Below are positions 44,347-53,768 of a stretch of DNA of 64,000 nt, in pieces. A program made the translations under genes and the position numbers. The stretch is from Yanshouia hominis. GTDB lineage: Bacteria > Bacillota > Clostridia > Oscillospirales > Ruminococcaceae. The stretch lies in the NCBI GenBank assembly GCA_014385025.1, contig JACRTB010000010.1, positions 1 to 64,000 on the forward strand. The letters are read 5' to 3'. Within the stretch, counting starts at the first letter, position 1. Each line of letters begins with the position of its first letter. Under the pieces are notes generated by a model. The model saw only the letters and a list, made by a program, of their open reading frames with translations, was not told the DNA's origin and made no database searches.

Positions 44347-44784
44347 CTATCCCCTCCCGGTCGAGCCGAAGCCGCCCGCGCCCCGGGCGGTTTCATCAAG
44401 GGAGGAAACCTCGGCGATTTCGGGCAGGAGCACCGGCGTCACAACGAGCTGGGCAATCCGTTCGCCCGGCTCGATGGTGTAGGGCTTGTCCGAATGGTTG
44501 GTCAGCCCGACCCTGACCTCGCCGCGGTAGTCAGCGTCGATGACCCCGACCGCGTTGGAAGGGGCGATGCCATGCTTGATTCCCAAGCCGCTGCGGCCGA
44601 AAACAAGTCCGACCGTTCCTTCGGGCAGTGCGATGGCCAGTCCCGTGGGAAAGACCGATGCGCCGCCGGGCGGCAGGGTGACGGCCTGCCCGATATCGGC
44701 ACGCAGGTCAAGCCCCGCGCTCTGGCCGGTTGCACGCTCCGGCAGAACGGCAGTGGGGGTTAATCTCTGAATCTTCAGTGTCAT
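44347..44784 (-). CDS. dut: Deoxyuridine 5'-triphosphate nucleotidohydrolase
   Basis: A 145-residue dUTPase with the five trimer motifs: AGLDLRADI, GRSGLGIKHGIA, GVIDADYRGEV, PGERIAQLVVTPV and the C-terminal GAGGFGSTG. It turns dUTP to dUMP. The gene ends 3 bases before the DUF4321 start. Confidence 0.96.
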   Translation of the reverse strand: MTLKIQRLTPTAVLPERATGQSAGLDLRADIGQAVTLPPGGASVFPTGLAIALPEGTVGLVFGRSGLGIKHGIAPSNAVGVIDADYRGEVRVGLTNHSDKPYTIEPGERIAQLVVTPVLLPEIAEVSSLDETARGAGGFGSTGRG

Positions 44785-44845
44785 AAAATGCCTCTTTTTG
44801 TTCCGGCCGCCGCAAAAAAACGGCGGGAGATGGCGCCGCTTCCGC

Positions 44846-45208
44846 TCAGGGGTTCCGGCGCTCGGGGCTTTGGGATACCTTGGTCAGCAGCTCGAGCTGG
44901 CGGCGCATTTTCTCCATCTCCCGCTTGGCATCATCAAGTTCGATGCGGGCACGGGCGGCGTCCTCCAGATAGTCCGAGAGCTGGGAACGCATATGGTCGG
45001 CCGACTGCTCGCTCTTATAGAACGAATCGGCGTAGCTCAGCGCGGTCAGAATCAGGGCGGCGTTGGGAGAGAGCTTGGAGTCGCTGTCAAGCAGCTGGGA
45101 AACCTGCGCGTCGATCTCCCGGGCCAGACGGCGGACATACTCTTCTTCCTCAGGAGTCGCGATGGTGTACTCCGCACCCAGAATTTCAATCTTGACACGA
45201 TTGGTCAT
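44846..45208 (-). CDS. zapA: Cell division protein ZapA
   Basis: A 120-residue ZapA: N-terminal beta-hairpin MTNRVKIEILGAEYTIATPEEEEY, then long helices with SPNAALILTALSYADSFYK and a coiled coil. It bundles FtsZ. ATG 45208 is preceded by AAGGGGGAA. An in-frame upstream extension has no similarity. Confidence 0.9.
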   Translation of the reverse strand: MTNRVKIEILGAEYTIATPEEEEYVRRLAREIDAQVSQLLDSDSKLSPNAALILTALSYADSFYKSEQSADHMRSQLSDYLEDAARARIELDDAKREMEKMRRQLELLTKVSQSPERRNP

Positions 45209-46303
45209 GTTGGAAGTTCCCCCTTCTTGGCTGCCGCGCGCGCGGCGCGGCTGATCATGACCTATTATAGTACATTTTTCCCTTTCCGAAAAGCCTTTCC
45301 CGGATTTTTTTTGCCCGTTTCCGCTCTGCTGCTGCATTTGCGGGGGAAATCATGACCGCCGGCCGCGGCGGCGGTTTGCGCAGGCCCTTCGGCGCCTGTT
45401 GTCGGCCGGGCCTATCGGCCCGGTGAATTTCATCGGCTGGGGAAATTATCGGCTTTTCCGGTGGAAGCACCCAGCGAAAAAACGTTCTCTTCAGGCATCG
45501 GGCAAAGCAAGCTGACGCCGAAAAGCGATCAGCAGAAAAATCTCTGCCAGAACGGCAATCACCCTCTATGGACTGCGGGACCAATGATGGAGATTCCGGT
45601 GCGTCTTGAGACGCCTGCCGCCGGATTGGTTAGTGGTGATAACTCTCCTGCATGAACCGTACTGCCGCCAGGAAGCGGTGCGCTTTCTGCGCAGGCCGTA
45701 CTGCCGCTATGACGCAGCCCGCTTTCCCGGATTTGCGTGGACAATCACTTTCGCATTGCTTTATGGGGATTCCCCGCGGCAACGCCGCAACGAAGGAGCG
45801 GGCTCCGTTTTTTCGGAGCCCGCTCAGGGACAGAAGAAGAGGAAGATATGAAAAAGAGGAAGAGGAGCAGAGAAAGGCCGCGCCATGCGGCAGAGCAAAG
45901 GGGAGAGGGGAAAGGAAAACGCTGCGGCGCCATGCCGGAAACCGTCCGCCTCCGGCGGGAGGCCGTCTGGCTTCTGACGTTATGATAGCCGATCGCCGGA
46001 ATCGGTTCCATCAGGAACAGGTAAAAATCAGGAGAAAAGTTCGGAAGACTCCGCGAAACCCGTGCGCGGCATGGAAATTGTCCTTGATTCGAGGACGCTT
46101 CTGGCCCCCTGATGATGCGCCTCCCGGGTGGCACCGGGTCGGCCGGAGGCCTTGTTTTCCACAAAATTTACGATTTCCTGCACTGCAAACCATTCTTTTT
46201 TTCAGAGCGTTCATTGATTCCGCGGAAAAATATGTATATAATAGAATAACATGAGAATTTTTTCATGACGATATCCGCAATCCAAGGAGAAAGGAATCCT
46301 TTT
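45209..46303. other. Divergent intergenic stretch of about 1.1 kb without a supported gene
   Basis: No supported gene lies between zapA and glgP. Several short frames on both strands have no convincing start or similarity. It contains a TATAAT for zapA (45269-45264 minus), a hairpin GAGCGGGCTCCG/CGGAGCCCGCTC (45796-45825), short GGCAGTACGG repeats (minus strand, near 45655-45710), and the glgP promoter. It could include a small RNA or a decayed gene. Confidence 0.5.
46214..46242 (+). promoter_or_regulatory. Promoter of glgP
   Basis: TTGATT (46214-46219), 17 bp, TATAAT (46237-46242), about 60 bases before ATG 46304. Confidence 0.82.
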
Positions 46304-48712
46304 ATGAAGATCAAATCATTTGTGGAAAAGGCCGAACTGCGCCGGCGGCTTGTCGCGGCGCTGCGCGAGGATATGCTGGTCGAACCGAAGGACGCGACGA
46401 TCGAGCAGTTCTACCGTGCGCTGGCCTCCACCCTGCGTGACCTGATGGGGGAAAAGCGCCGCCATTTTTCGGCCCGGACCGCTTTCCGCGCGCAAAAACA
46501 GGTCCATTATCTGAGCATGGAGTTCCTCCCCGGGCGCTCGATGAAGAATTCCCTCTACAACCTCTGCCTTGACGGCGTGGCGGCGGAGGTTCTTTCCGAA
46601 TGGGAGGTCCGGCTGGAGCAGCTCTATGAATGCGAACCGGACGCGGGGCTCGGCAACGGCGGGCTTGGCCGGCTGGCGGCCTGCTACCTCGACGGGCTGG
46701 CCACCGACGGATTTTCCGCCACCGGTTATTCGATCCTTTACAAATACGGCATCTTTAAGCAGAAAATTATCGACGGCTGGCAGACCGAACAGCCCGACTA
46801 CTGGATTCCGGGGGGCGATGTGTGGCTTGCCCCGCGCCCTGATCAGGCCACCGAGGTGCGCTTCGGCGGGGTGGTCAGCGATTGGTGGGAGGCGGGAATC
46901 CACCGCATTGAGCACACCGGCTATGAGACGGTCACCGCCGTCCCCCACGACCTCTATGTTTCGGGCTATGATTCGGAGGCGGTCAGCGTGCTGCGGCTCT
47001 ATCAGGCCAAGAGTCCCGGGGTCGATATGGAGAAATTCAACCGCGGCGACTATCTCGGCGCCTTCGGCGCGACCAGCGTGGCCGAGACGATCTCCAATGT
47101 TCTTTACCCCAACGACAGCCATCTGGAGGGCAAGAAGCTGCGGCTGCGCCAGCAGTACTTCCTCTCGGCGGCCTCGGTCGGGGATATCATCCACCGTCAT
47201 CTCTCGACCTACGGCTCCCTCGACCGCTTCGCGGAGCTCAATGCCATCCAGATCAACGACACCCACCCGGTTCTCGCCATTCCCGAAATGATGCGGGTGC
47301 TGCTTGACGACTGCGGCTACAGCTGGGAGCGGGCCTACGATGTTGTCACCCGGGTGTTCGCCTACACCAATCACACCGTCATGGCGGAGGCGCTTGAGCA
47401 GTGGGATGAAAACCTGATGGCGGAGCTGCTGCCCCGCATCATCCAGATTATCCGCGAGATCAACGAGCGGTTCTGCCGGGCACTCAAGGAGAAGCACGGC
47501 TGCTCCGACGCGGCCATCGCCCGCATGGCTCCCGTCGCCTACGGCATGGTGCGGATGGCGAACCTCGCCGTCGCGGTCTGCCACTCGGTCAACGGCGTCT
47601 CGACCCTGCATTCGAAGATCATCACCACCGACGTTTTCCCGGACTATTACAAGGTGGCTCCCTACAAGTTCAAGAACGTCACCAACGGCATCGCTTCGCG
47701 GCGCTGGCTCTGTCAGGCCAATCCCGGACTGACCGCGCTTCTGCGCGAGACGATTGGGGAGGGATTCCTGCACGATTTCTCCCAGCTCTCCCGCTTTGCC
47801 AAATACCGGTCGGACCCGGCGGTGCTCGAGCGGGTCCTTGCGGTCAAGCGGGAAAACAAGGTCCGCTTTGCCGGCTACCTCCGGGAAAAGACCGGCGCGG
47901 TGATTTCTCCCGACGCGGTCTTCGACGTGCAGGTGAAGCGGCTGCACGAATACAAGCGCCAGCAGCTCAACGCGCTGAACATCATCGCGGATTATCAGGC
48001 CATAAAAGCCGATCCCGGCCGCGAGTTTACCCCGCGCGTCCACATTTTTGGAGCGAAGGCGGCGCCCGGCTATTTCCTGGCGAAGCAGATCATCAAGCTG
48101 CTCTGCACCCTCGGCCAGCAGCTCGAAGGGGACAGGGACGTCGCCGGGCGGCTCAAGGTCGTGTTTCTGGAAAACTACAGCGTCACCCTTTCGGAGCTTC
48201 TGATGCCGTCAGCCGATTTTTCCCAGCAGATTTCGCTGGCCGGAACCGAGGCCTCCGGCACCGGCAACATGAAGCTGATGCTCGGCGGCGCAATCACCGT
48301 CGGCACCCTTGACGGAGCAAACGTCGAGATCTGTGATGCGGCCGGAATGGAAAACGAGCTGATCTTCGGGATGCGCGCCCATGAGGTGGGGGAGCTGCGC
48401 GCTGCGGGCTATGACCCCGGCGCGGTCTACGCGCAGGACCCGGTCCTGAAGACGGCGCTCGACGCCCTTGTCTCAGGCGAGCTGGGCGACCGCTTCCGGG
48501 AGCTGTACGATGCGCTGCGCTACACCGACCGCTATATGGCGCTGGCCGATTTTGCGGCCTACCGCGAGGCGATGAAGCGGTCGGACGGCGTCTGGCTCGA
48601 CCGCAGGGGATTCGCTGAAAAGAGCCTGCTCAACACCGCCGCCTCGGGGGTCTTCTGCGCTGACCGCGCGGTCATGGACTATGCCCGGGATATCTGGGGC
48701 CTTGACAACTGA
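46304..48712 (+). CDS. glgP: Glycogen/starch/alpha-glucan phosphorylase
   Basis: An 802-residue family GT35 phosphorylase. Visible blocks are YLSMEFLPGRSMKNSLYN, GNGGLGRLAACYLDG, and the cofactor-binding EASGTGNMK with GTLDGANVEI. The PLP lysine lies in this block. It releases glucose 1-phosphate from stored glucan. ATG 46304 has GGAGAAAGG upstream. Start of an operon with the GH13 gene. Confidence 0.96.
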   Translation: MKIKSFVEKAELRRRLVAALREDMLVEPKDATIEQFYRALASTLRDLMGEKRRHFSARTAFRAQKQVHYLSMEFLPGRSMKNSLYNLCLDGVAAEVLSEWEVRLEQLYECEPDAGLGNGGLGRLAACYLDGLATDGFSATGYSILYKYGIFKQKIIDGWQTEQPDYWIPGGDVWLAPRPDQATEVRFGGVVSDWWEAGIHRIEHTGYETVTAVPHDLYVSGYDSEAVSVLRLYQAKSPGVDMEKFNRGDYLGAFGATSVAETISNVLYPNDSHLEGKKLRLRQQYFLSAASVGDIIHRHLSTYGSLDRFAELNAIQINDTHPVLAIPEMMRVLLDDCGYSWERAYDVVTRVFAYTNHTVMAEALEQWDENLMAELLPRIIQIIREINERFCRALKEKHGCSDAAIARMAPVAYGMVRMANLAVAVCHSVNGVSTLHSKIITTDVFPDYYKVAPYKFKNVTNGIASRRWLCQANPGLTALLRETIGEGFLHDFSQLSRFAKYRSDPAVLERVLAVKRENKVRFAGYLREKTGAVISPDAVFDVQVKRLHEYKRQQLNALNIIADYQAIKADPGREFTPRVHIFGAKAAPGYFLAKQIIKLLCTLGQQLEGDRDVAGRLKVVFLENYSVTLSELLMPSADFSQQISLAGTEASGTGNMKLMLGGAITVGTLDGANVEICDAAGMENELIFGMRAHEVGELRAAGYDPGAVYAQDPVLKTALDALVSGELGDRFRELYDALRYTDRYMALADFAAYREAMKRSDGVWLDRRGFAEKSLLNTAASGVFCADRAVMDYARDIWGLDN

Positions 48713-48740
48713 GCCGGGGCACCGACCAAAGGAGAACAAT

Positions 48741-50645
48741 TTGAACCGACCCGATTTTATCTGCTTCGACAGCCTGTCGGAGGAATTCAAGTCGCCGCTC
48801 GGCGCGGTGCGGGCGGGGGAGGAGCTGCGTCTCTCGCTGCGGCTGCCGAAGCGAAGCGGCGCCCGGTCCCCGCGCCTGCTTGTCTACGCGGCCGACCGGT
48901 GGGAATCCCCTCTGTTGATCTCGCCGATGACCCTGCTGCGCGACGAGCCCGCGCAGGTGTGGTACACCGTGCGCTTTACGCCGCCGGCGCCGGCACTGCT
49001 CTTTTACCGCTTTGATGTCGATCTGGGCGGCCGGCGGGCATCGGTGCTCCGCGGCAAAAACCTCTTTGAAGGAGGGATGGGCGACGGATTTTCGGAACAC
49101 TGGCAGCTCACCGTCTGCGATCCGGAAATGAAACCGCCCGCGGCCCTTGCGGGGGGACTTCTCTACCAGATCTTTCCCGACCGTTTCTTTGCAAGCGGAC
49201 AGCCGAAGCGGGATGTCCCGCAGGACCGGGAGCTGCGCGCCGACTGGGGCGGAGAGCCGCGGTGGAGACCGGATTCCGACGGAAAGGTGCGCTGCGGCGA
49301 CTACTTCGGCGGCGACCTCGAGGGCATCCGGCAAAAGCTGCCCTACCTTGAGTCGCTGGGGGTGACCGCCCTCTATCTCAATCCCATCTTTGAGGCCCAT
49401 TCAAACCACCGCTACAACACCGCTGATTACCGGAAGATCGATCCGCTGCTTGGCGGCGAGCAGGATCTGCGCCGTCTCTGCGCCGAGGCAAAGGCGTGCG
49501 GGATTTCGGTGATTCTCGACGGGGTGTTTTCCCACACCGGCTCGGACAGTATCTATTTTAACCGCGAGGGCCGCTACGGCGACGCGTCGGGGGCGTTCCG
49601 CGATCCCGAAAGCCCGTACCGGAGCTGGTACCGCTTTGAGCATTACCCGGACCGCTACCAAAGCTGGTGGGGATTTGAGACGCTGCCGGAGGTCGACGAA
49701 AAGAACCCGGATTACCTGCGGTTCCTCACCGGGGCCGGCGGGGTGATCGAGCACTGGATGGACGCGGGGGTGTCGGGCTGGCGGCTCGACGTTGCCGACG
49801 AGCTGCCCGACGAGGCGCTCGACGCGATCTGCCGCGCCGTCCGCCGCTGTGATCCGGATGCCCCGGTGATCGGCGAGGTCTGGGAGGACGCCTCCAACAA
49901 GGTCAGCTATGGGGTGCGGCGCCGCTATCTGCTCGGGGAGCAGCTTTCAAGCGTCATGAACTATCCGCTGACCAACGCCATCCTCGCGTTTATCCGCTCG
50001 GGAGATTCCTACAGCCTCTATGAGACGCTTCTGACCCAGCAGGAAAACTATCCCGCGCCGGTGCGGTGCGCCCTGATGAATTCCCTTTCCACCCATGATA
50101 TTCCGCGGGCCATTACCGCTCTGGCCGGGGAGCCGGACGCGGGCTCCTCGCGTGAATGGCAGTCGGCCCACGGCGTCCTTGCCCCGCGGGACTACGAGCG
50201 GGGGGTGCGCCTGCTGCGGCTCGCCTCGCTTCTCCAGTATTTTCTGCCCGGAACCCCCTGCCTTTACTATGGCGACGAGGCGGGGATGACCGGATACCGC
50301 GACCCCTTCAACCGGGGCTGTTATCCTTGGGGGCGGGAGGACGCGGACCTTCTGGAATGGTTCCGGATGCTGGGCGCGCTGCGCCGGGAGCACCGGGAGC
50401 TTCTCGCCGGGGCCGATTGCTCGCTGGTCGAGATCAGCCGGGAGATCTGCTCCTTTGTGCGGCCCGGCCCGCTCTGCTCCCTCTTTGTGGCGGTTAACCG
50501 GGGAGATGTCCCGCGTCCGCTCCGGCTTCCGCCCGGATGGAACCCCGCGCTGGCTCAGGTTCTCCACGGGCCGGGCGGGCTTGGCGCTCTGCCCGCCGGA
50601 GAGGGACTGGTCCTTCGTTATTCCGCCGGTGCGGCTTTGAACTGA
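48741..50645 (+). CDS. Alpha-amylase family GH13 glycosidase (neopullulanase/maltogenic type)
   Basis: A 634-residue protein. An N-terminal carbohydrate-binding domain (about 1-130) is followed by the GH13 barrel: DGVFSHTG, GWRLDVADELPDE with the nucleophile Asp, IGEVWEDAS with the acid Glu, and LSTHDIPR with the third Asp. It cleaves or transfers alpha-glucans. TTG 48741 is taken since AAAGGAGAA lies upstream and the family starts there. 28 bases behind glgP, so both act on the same polymer in the cytoplasm; no signal peptide is seen. Confidence 0.92.
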   Translation: MNRPDFICFDSLSEEFKSPLGAVRAGEELRLSLRLPKRSGARSPRLLVYAADRWESPLLISPMTLLRDEPAQVWYTVRFTPPAPALLFYRFDVDLGGRRASVLRGKNLFEGGMGDGFSEHWQLTVCDPEMKPPAALAGGLLYQIFPDRFFASGQPKRDVPQDRELRADWGGEPRWRPDSDGKVRCGDYFGGDLEGIRQKLPYLESLGVTALYLNPIFEAHSNHRYNTADYRKIDPLLGGEQDLRRLCAEAKACGISVILDGVFSHTGSDSIYFNREGRYGDASGAFRDPESPYRSWYRFEHYPDRYQSWWGFETLPEVDEKNPDYLRFLTGAGGVIEHWMDAGVSGWRLDVADELPDEALDAICRAVRRCDPDAPVIGEVWEDASNKVSYGVRRRYLLGEQLSSVMNYPLTNAILAFIRSGDSYSLYETLLTQQENYPAPVRCALMNSLSTHDIPRAITALAGEPDAGSSREWQSAHGVLAPRDYERGVRLLRLASLLQYFLPGTPCLYYGDEAGMTGYRDPFNRGCYPWGREDADLLEWFRMLGALRREHRELLAGADCSLVEISREICSFVRPGPLCSLFVAVNRGDVPRPLRLPPGWNPALAQVLHGPGGLGALPAGEGLVLRYSAGAALN

Positions 50646-50659
50646 CGCGCATCAAAAAA

Positions 50660-50700
50660 CGGCCCGGGCCTTTCCAAAAGAGGAAAGGCCCGGGCCGCTT
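50660..50700. terminator. Convergent terminator between the GH13 and GGDEF/EAL genes
   Basis: 16-bp perfect stem CGGCCCGGGCCTTTCC (50660-50675) and GGAAAGGCCCGGGCCG (50682-50697), with A-run at the left for the minus-strand gene. Confidence 0.88.
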
Positions 50701-50713
50701 CGCGTCCGGAAAG

Positions 50714-53700
50714 CTACCGGACGCCGCCCTGCCGGAATTCCCGGATCAGGTCGAGAGCCGGCTGGTTGATGCGGGAGGGGACGGCGGCGGGGCGCGCCAG
50801 ATAATACCCCTGCAAAAGATCGACGCCCAGGCGGAGCACACAGCTAACCTCGGAGGCGCTCTCCAGCCCTTCGGCGATGATTTTCATGCCGCGCTCATGG
50901 GCATAGCGTGTGATGTTCAGAACAATCTGCTGCTTATCGGGGTCCTTATCGATTCCGCGGATGATCGAAATATCCACCTTGATAAAGCGCGGGGCAAGCT
51001 CCAGCAGGTTTTTCTCGCTGTTGTAGCCGCTGCCGTAGTCGTCAAGGGCAAAAATTCCGGAGGAGGAGGGCGCCTCCCGCTTGGCCCGGGTGGCCGCGGG
51101 GTCCATGTCCTCGTCCTCGGTGATCTCGATGACGGTGCGGGGCAGAAGCCCGCCGTAACGCTGCTTCAGGTCAAGGCATTCCTGATAGGTCAGCTGCTGG
51201 CTGGCAATGGAGTTGATAAAGAGGAACGCATCCTCCGGAACAAGGGAGCGGTCGAGCAGGGCCTGATAGGCGCCGCAGGCGGTAAACCAGGTCAGCCGCT
51301 CGATGTCCCGCAGCCGGCCTTCGCGCCGGGCGAGCTGGAGCACCGCGTCGGGAGAGCGCAGCGTCGGCATATCCACCCGCATCAGGGCCTCAAATGCCAC
51401 GGGACGGCCGGTGACGGCGTCCACAATCGGTTGAAAATGGTAGGTGAGCAGCTCTTTTTGAAGCAGCTCAAGGAATTCCCGCCGGCTCTGAATCAGGAAG
51501 GACTCGTGGTTGTAAACCCCGAGGTCAAAGTCTCCCAGCTCCCCCTTGCGGGAACGCTTGATCTGATACATCGCGAAATCGGCATAGCGAACCAGCTCAT
51601 CGAAGGATTTGCTGTCATCGGGATACCACGCGACGCCGCCCGAGGCGCTGATCCGCACGGTTTCGCCGTCCGGCAGGCTGAAAACACTGCTGTGAATCGC
51701 TTGGGTGAGGGAGGAAAGGATGGCGCGAATCTCTTCACGGCTCCGGTATCCGTGCAGAAAGAGAAGGAACTCGTCTCCCGAAACGCGCGCGACCAGCGAG
51801 TTGCCCGGGACGGCTCCGGCAAAGCACTGCCCCGCCTGCCGGATATACTGGTCGCCCCAGTCGTGTCCGAAGCGGTCGTTGGTGCTTTTCAGGTTGTCAA
51901 GATCCAGCATCAGCAGGGCGGCATGGCCCAGCGCCGACGGCTCACGGAACAGCTTTTCCAGCGTCCGGTAAAAGGCGCGGCGATTATAGAGGCCGGTAAG
52001 GAGATCATAGTCCCGTTCATGCTCAATCCGCAGCCGCTCCAGAGTGGTGGCGGTCACATCCTCGGCCAGACCGATATATCTTCCGCCGTCCTTTGTGCCC
52101 TCCATCCGGACATAGCGGATTCCGCCCTGCGGCAGAGGAATGCGGTAAAGATAGCTTCCGTCTTCATTGCGGACGGGGGAAAGCTCCCGGTAGAGCTGCT
52201 CCATCAGGCTCTGGAAGGCGCCGCAGTCCAGATGGGCGAGGTCAACCCCCTCCCGGCCCAGCAGCGGAAAATAGTTGTCGGTGACATAAGGGGCGGAGTC
52301 CCCTTCCTTCAGCTCAAAGCCGGCCAGGTCAACGCTGGCCATCTCCATAATCCGCAGAAACTTGGTCGAGGAATCGAGCACATCCCGGCTCAGTTCGGCG
52401 ATGGCCTGAGAGAAGCGGTCAATTTCAGTGATGCCGGTTGCCGAAAGCCGCGGCAGGTCGCGTGCGCCGGGCCGCACCCGGTCAACCTCCTCCGCGAGAC
52501 GGCGAATGGGGTTGGAAAGGCGGCGGCTGACCAGCAGGCTGCCGAATATGCCCGCCAGAAGGGTGAGCATGGCGATCGCGAGGAAGGTGCGCCACACCTG
52601 TCCTGAAAAGGCATAGAGCTTATCGCATTCGACCGCACCGATCAGCCCCCAGCGTTCCTCCTCAAACGGGGCGTTGCTGTTGTAGAGGGGCAGATCGGTC
52701 AGCGCGGCATAAAATTCCCGCCCACCGAGGGTAAAGCGGTAGCCGCCCGAGGGCTGCGGATGAAGCTGTACTTTGGCGGGTTTCCCGTCCTGGAGAAGCA
52801 CCGCACCGTCGATGACAGCGGGGAGAAAATCGAGATTCTCCCTCTCCTTTGTGGCAAGAAGATAGGCCCCCTGGTTGTTGGAATACAGCTCGGCGGAAGG
52901 GAGCATCCCCTTCAGATAATCCTCAAGGAGACTGACCCCCAGCACGCCGTAGATGGTGCCGTCCTCAAGTACCAGCGGCACGGAATAGGTGAGGGCGCCA
53001 CGCTCATCTCCCTGAAGCGGGGCGGAGACAAAGCACCAGTGGCCATAGTCGGAGGGGTCGCCCGGCGAGCGGGCGGCGAAGGCGGCCCGAAGCGGTTGAA
53101 AGAGCGGCGCATAGGAATCCCCGGCCCCCTCCTCCCCGAAGAGAAAGAGAGGCCTCCACCTGGCGTCGGTCGAGATGCCGAGCGACCGGACCACCTCGAT
53201 GGGAGCGCGTTCGATCAGAAGATCGGCGCTGCGGATCGAGGGCGCGGACGCCGGATCGAGGTCCCGAAGATAGATGCCGGGCTTGCTGGGACACGGCTGC
53301 TCCGGAGAGGCCGGAAGCTCCCCGGTGTTGAGAATGACAAAAATACCGGAAACCTTTTTGGAGTACATGGTGGAGATCAGATCGTCACAGATCGCCAGCA
53401 GAAAGGGCGCGCAGCCGTCCGAGCCTTTGTCGAGTTCCGACAGACTGATTTCGCCGTCCCGCAGCATCTGGTTTGCGGTTTCATTGATTGAAGCCGACAG
53501 CATCGAAAGATCGGACCAGTTTCCCACCATTTGGCCTTCCAGATAATTTCGGCGGTTCTGTACCTGCTGGCCCAAAATATCTTCGGCGTTGCGGTCGAGG
53601 CGGGCCGTCACTCCGCTCATGCGGATGCCGCCCACCAGAAGCAGAATTTCGACAAGAATCAGGAGGAGCAGCGGGAGCATGATGGTATAAAATACGGAAC

Positions 53701-53731
53701 GGCTCTTTTGCCGGCGGGGTGAGCGGCTCAT
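50714..53731 (-). CDS. Membrane GGDEF/EAL receptor (cyclic di-GMP enzyme)
   Basis: A 1005-residue transmembrane protein. Membrane helix at about 15-37, then a large outside sensor (about 40-330, Cache-like), a second helix, a HAMP-like stretch, a PAS-like part, a GGDEF domain and an EAL domain. The GGDEF signature reads SGDEF near residue 650. The EAL domain keeps FEALMR, EITEDED, LDDYGSGYNS, FIKVDISI and IIAEGLES, so phosphodiesterase activity is plausible. It is 37 bases downstream of a solute-binding lipoprotein, which may present its ligand. ATG 53731 with GGAGGAGG. Confidence 0.92.
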   Translation of the reverse strand: MSRSPRRQKSRSVFYTIMLPLLLLILVEILLLVGGIRMSGVTARLDRNAEDILGQQVQNRRNYLEGQMVGNWSDLSMLSASINETANQMLRDGEISLSELDKGSDGCAPFLLAICDDLISTMYSKKVSGIFVILNTGELPASPEQPCPSKPGIYLRDLDPASAPSIRSADLLIERAPIEVVRSLGISTDARWRPLFLFGEEGAGDSYAPLFQPLRAAFAARSPGDPSDYGHWCFVSAPLQGDERGALTYSVPLVLEDGTIYGVLGVSLLEDYLKGMLPSAELYSNNQGAYLLATKERENLDFLPAVIDGAVLLQDGKPAKVQLHPQPSGGYRFTLGGREFYAALTDLPLYNSNAPFEEERWGLIGAVECDKLYAFSGQVWRTFLAIAMLTLLAGIFGSLLVSRRLSNPIRRLAEEVDRVRPGARDLPRLSATGITEIDRFSQAIAELSRDVLDSSTKFLRIMEMASVDLAGFELKEGDSAPYVTDNYFPLLGREGVDLAHLDCGAFQSLMEQLYRELSPVRNEDGSYLYRIPLPQGGIRYVRMEGTKDGGRYIGLAEDVTATTLERLRIEHERDYDLLTGLYNRRAFYRTLEKLFREPSALGHAALLMLDLDNLKSTNDRFGHDWGDQYIRQAGQCFAGAVPGNSLVARVSGDEFLLFLHGYRSREEIRAILSSLTQAIHSSVFSLPDGETVRISASGGVAWYPDDSKSFDELVRYADFAMYQIKRSRKGELGDFDLGVYNHESFLIQSRREFLELLQKELLTYHFQPIVDAVTGRPVAFEALMRVDMPTLRSPDAVLQLARREGRLRDIERLTWFTACGAYQALLDRSLVPEDAFLFINSIASQQLTYQECLDLKQRYGGLLPRTVIEITEDEDMDPAATRAKREAPSSSGIFALDDYGSGYNSEKNLLELAPRFIKVDISIIRGIDKDPDKQQIVLNITRYAHERGMKIIAEGLESASEVSCVLRLGVDLLQGYYLARPAAVPSRINQPALDLIREFRQGGVR

Positions 53732-53768
53732 TCTGTCCTCCTCCTTTCTGATGGGATGGGCCGGCAGG

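Noticed and set aside
45655..45710. Two GGCAGTACGG-type 19-bp repeats
   Set aside because: Only two short, imperfect copies; not enough for an array or a mobile element end.
46125..46138. CGGGTGGCACCGGG, T-box-like sequence upstream of glgP
   Set aside because: It lacks the GCG ending of the T-box core, a stem I and a terminator; a T-box on a phosphorylase gene is not expected.
45652..46254. 200-codon plus-strand frame between zapA and glgP
   Set aside because: Composition is Arg/Pro-rich without similarity; it runs into the glgP promoter and overlaps a hairpin.
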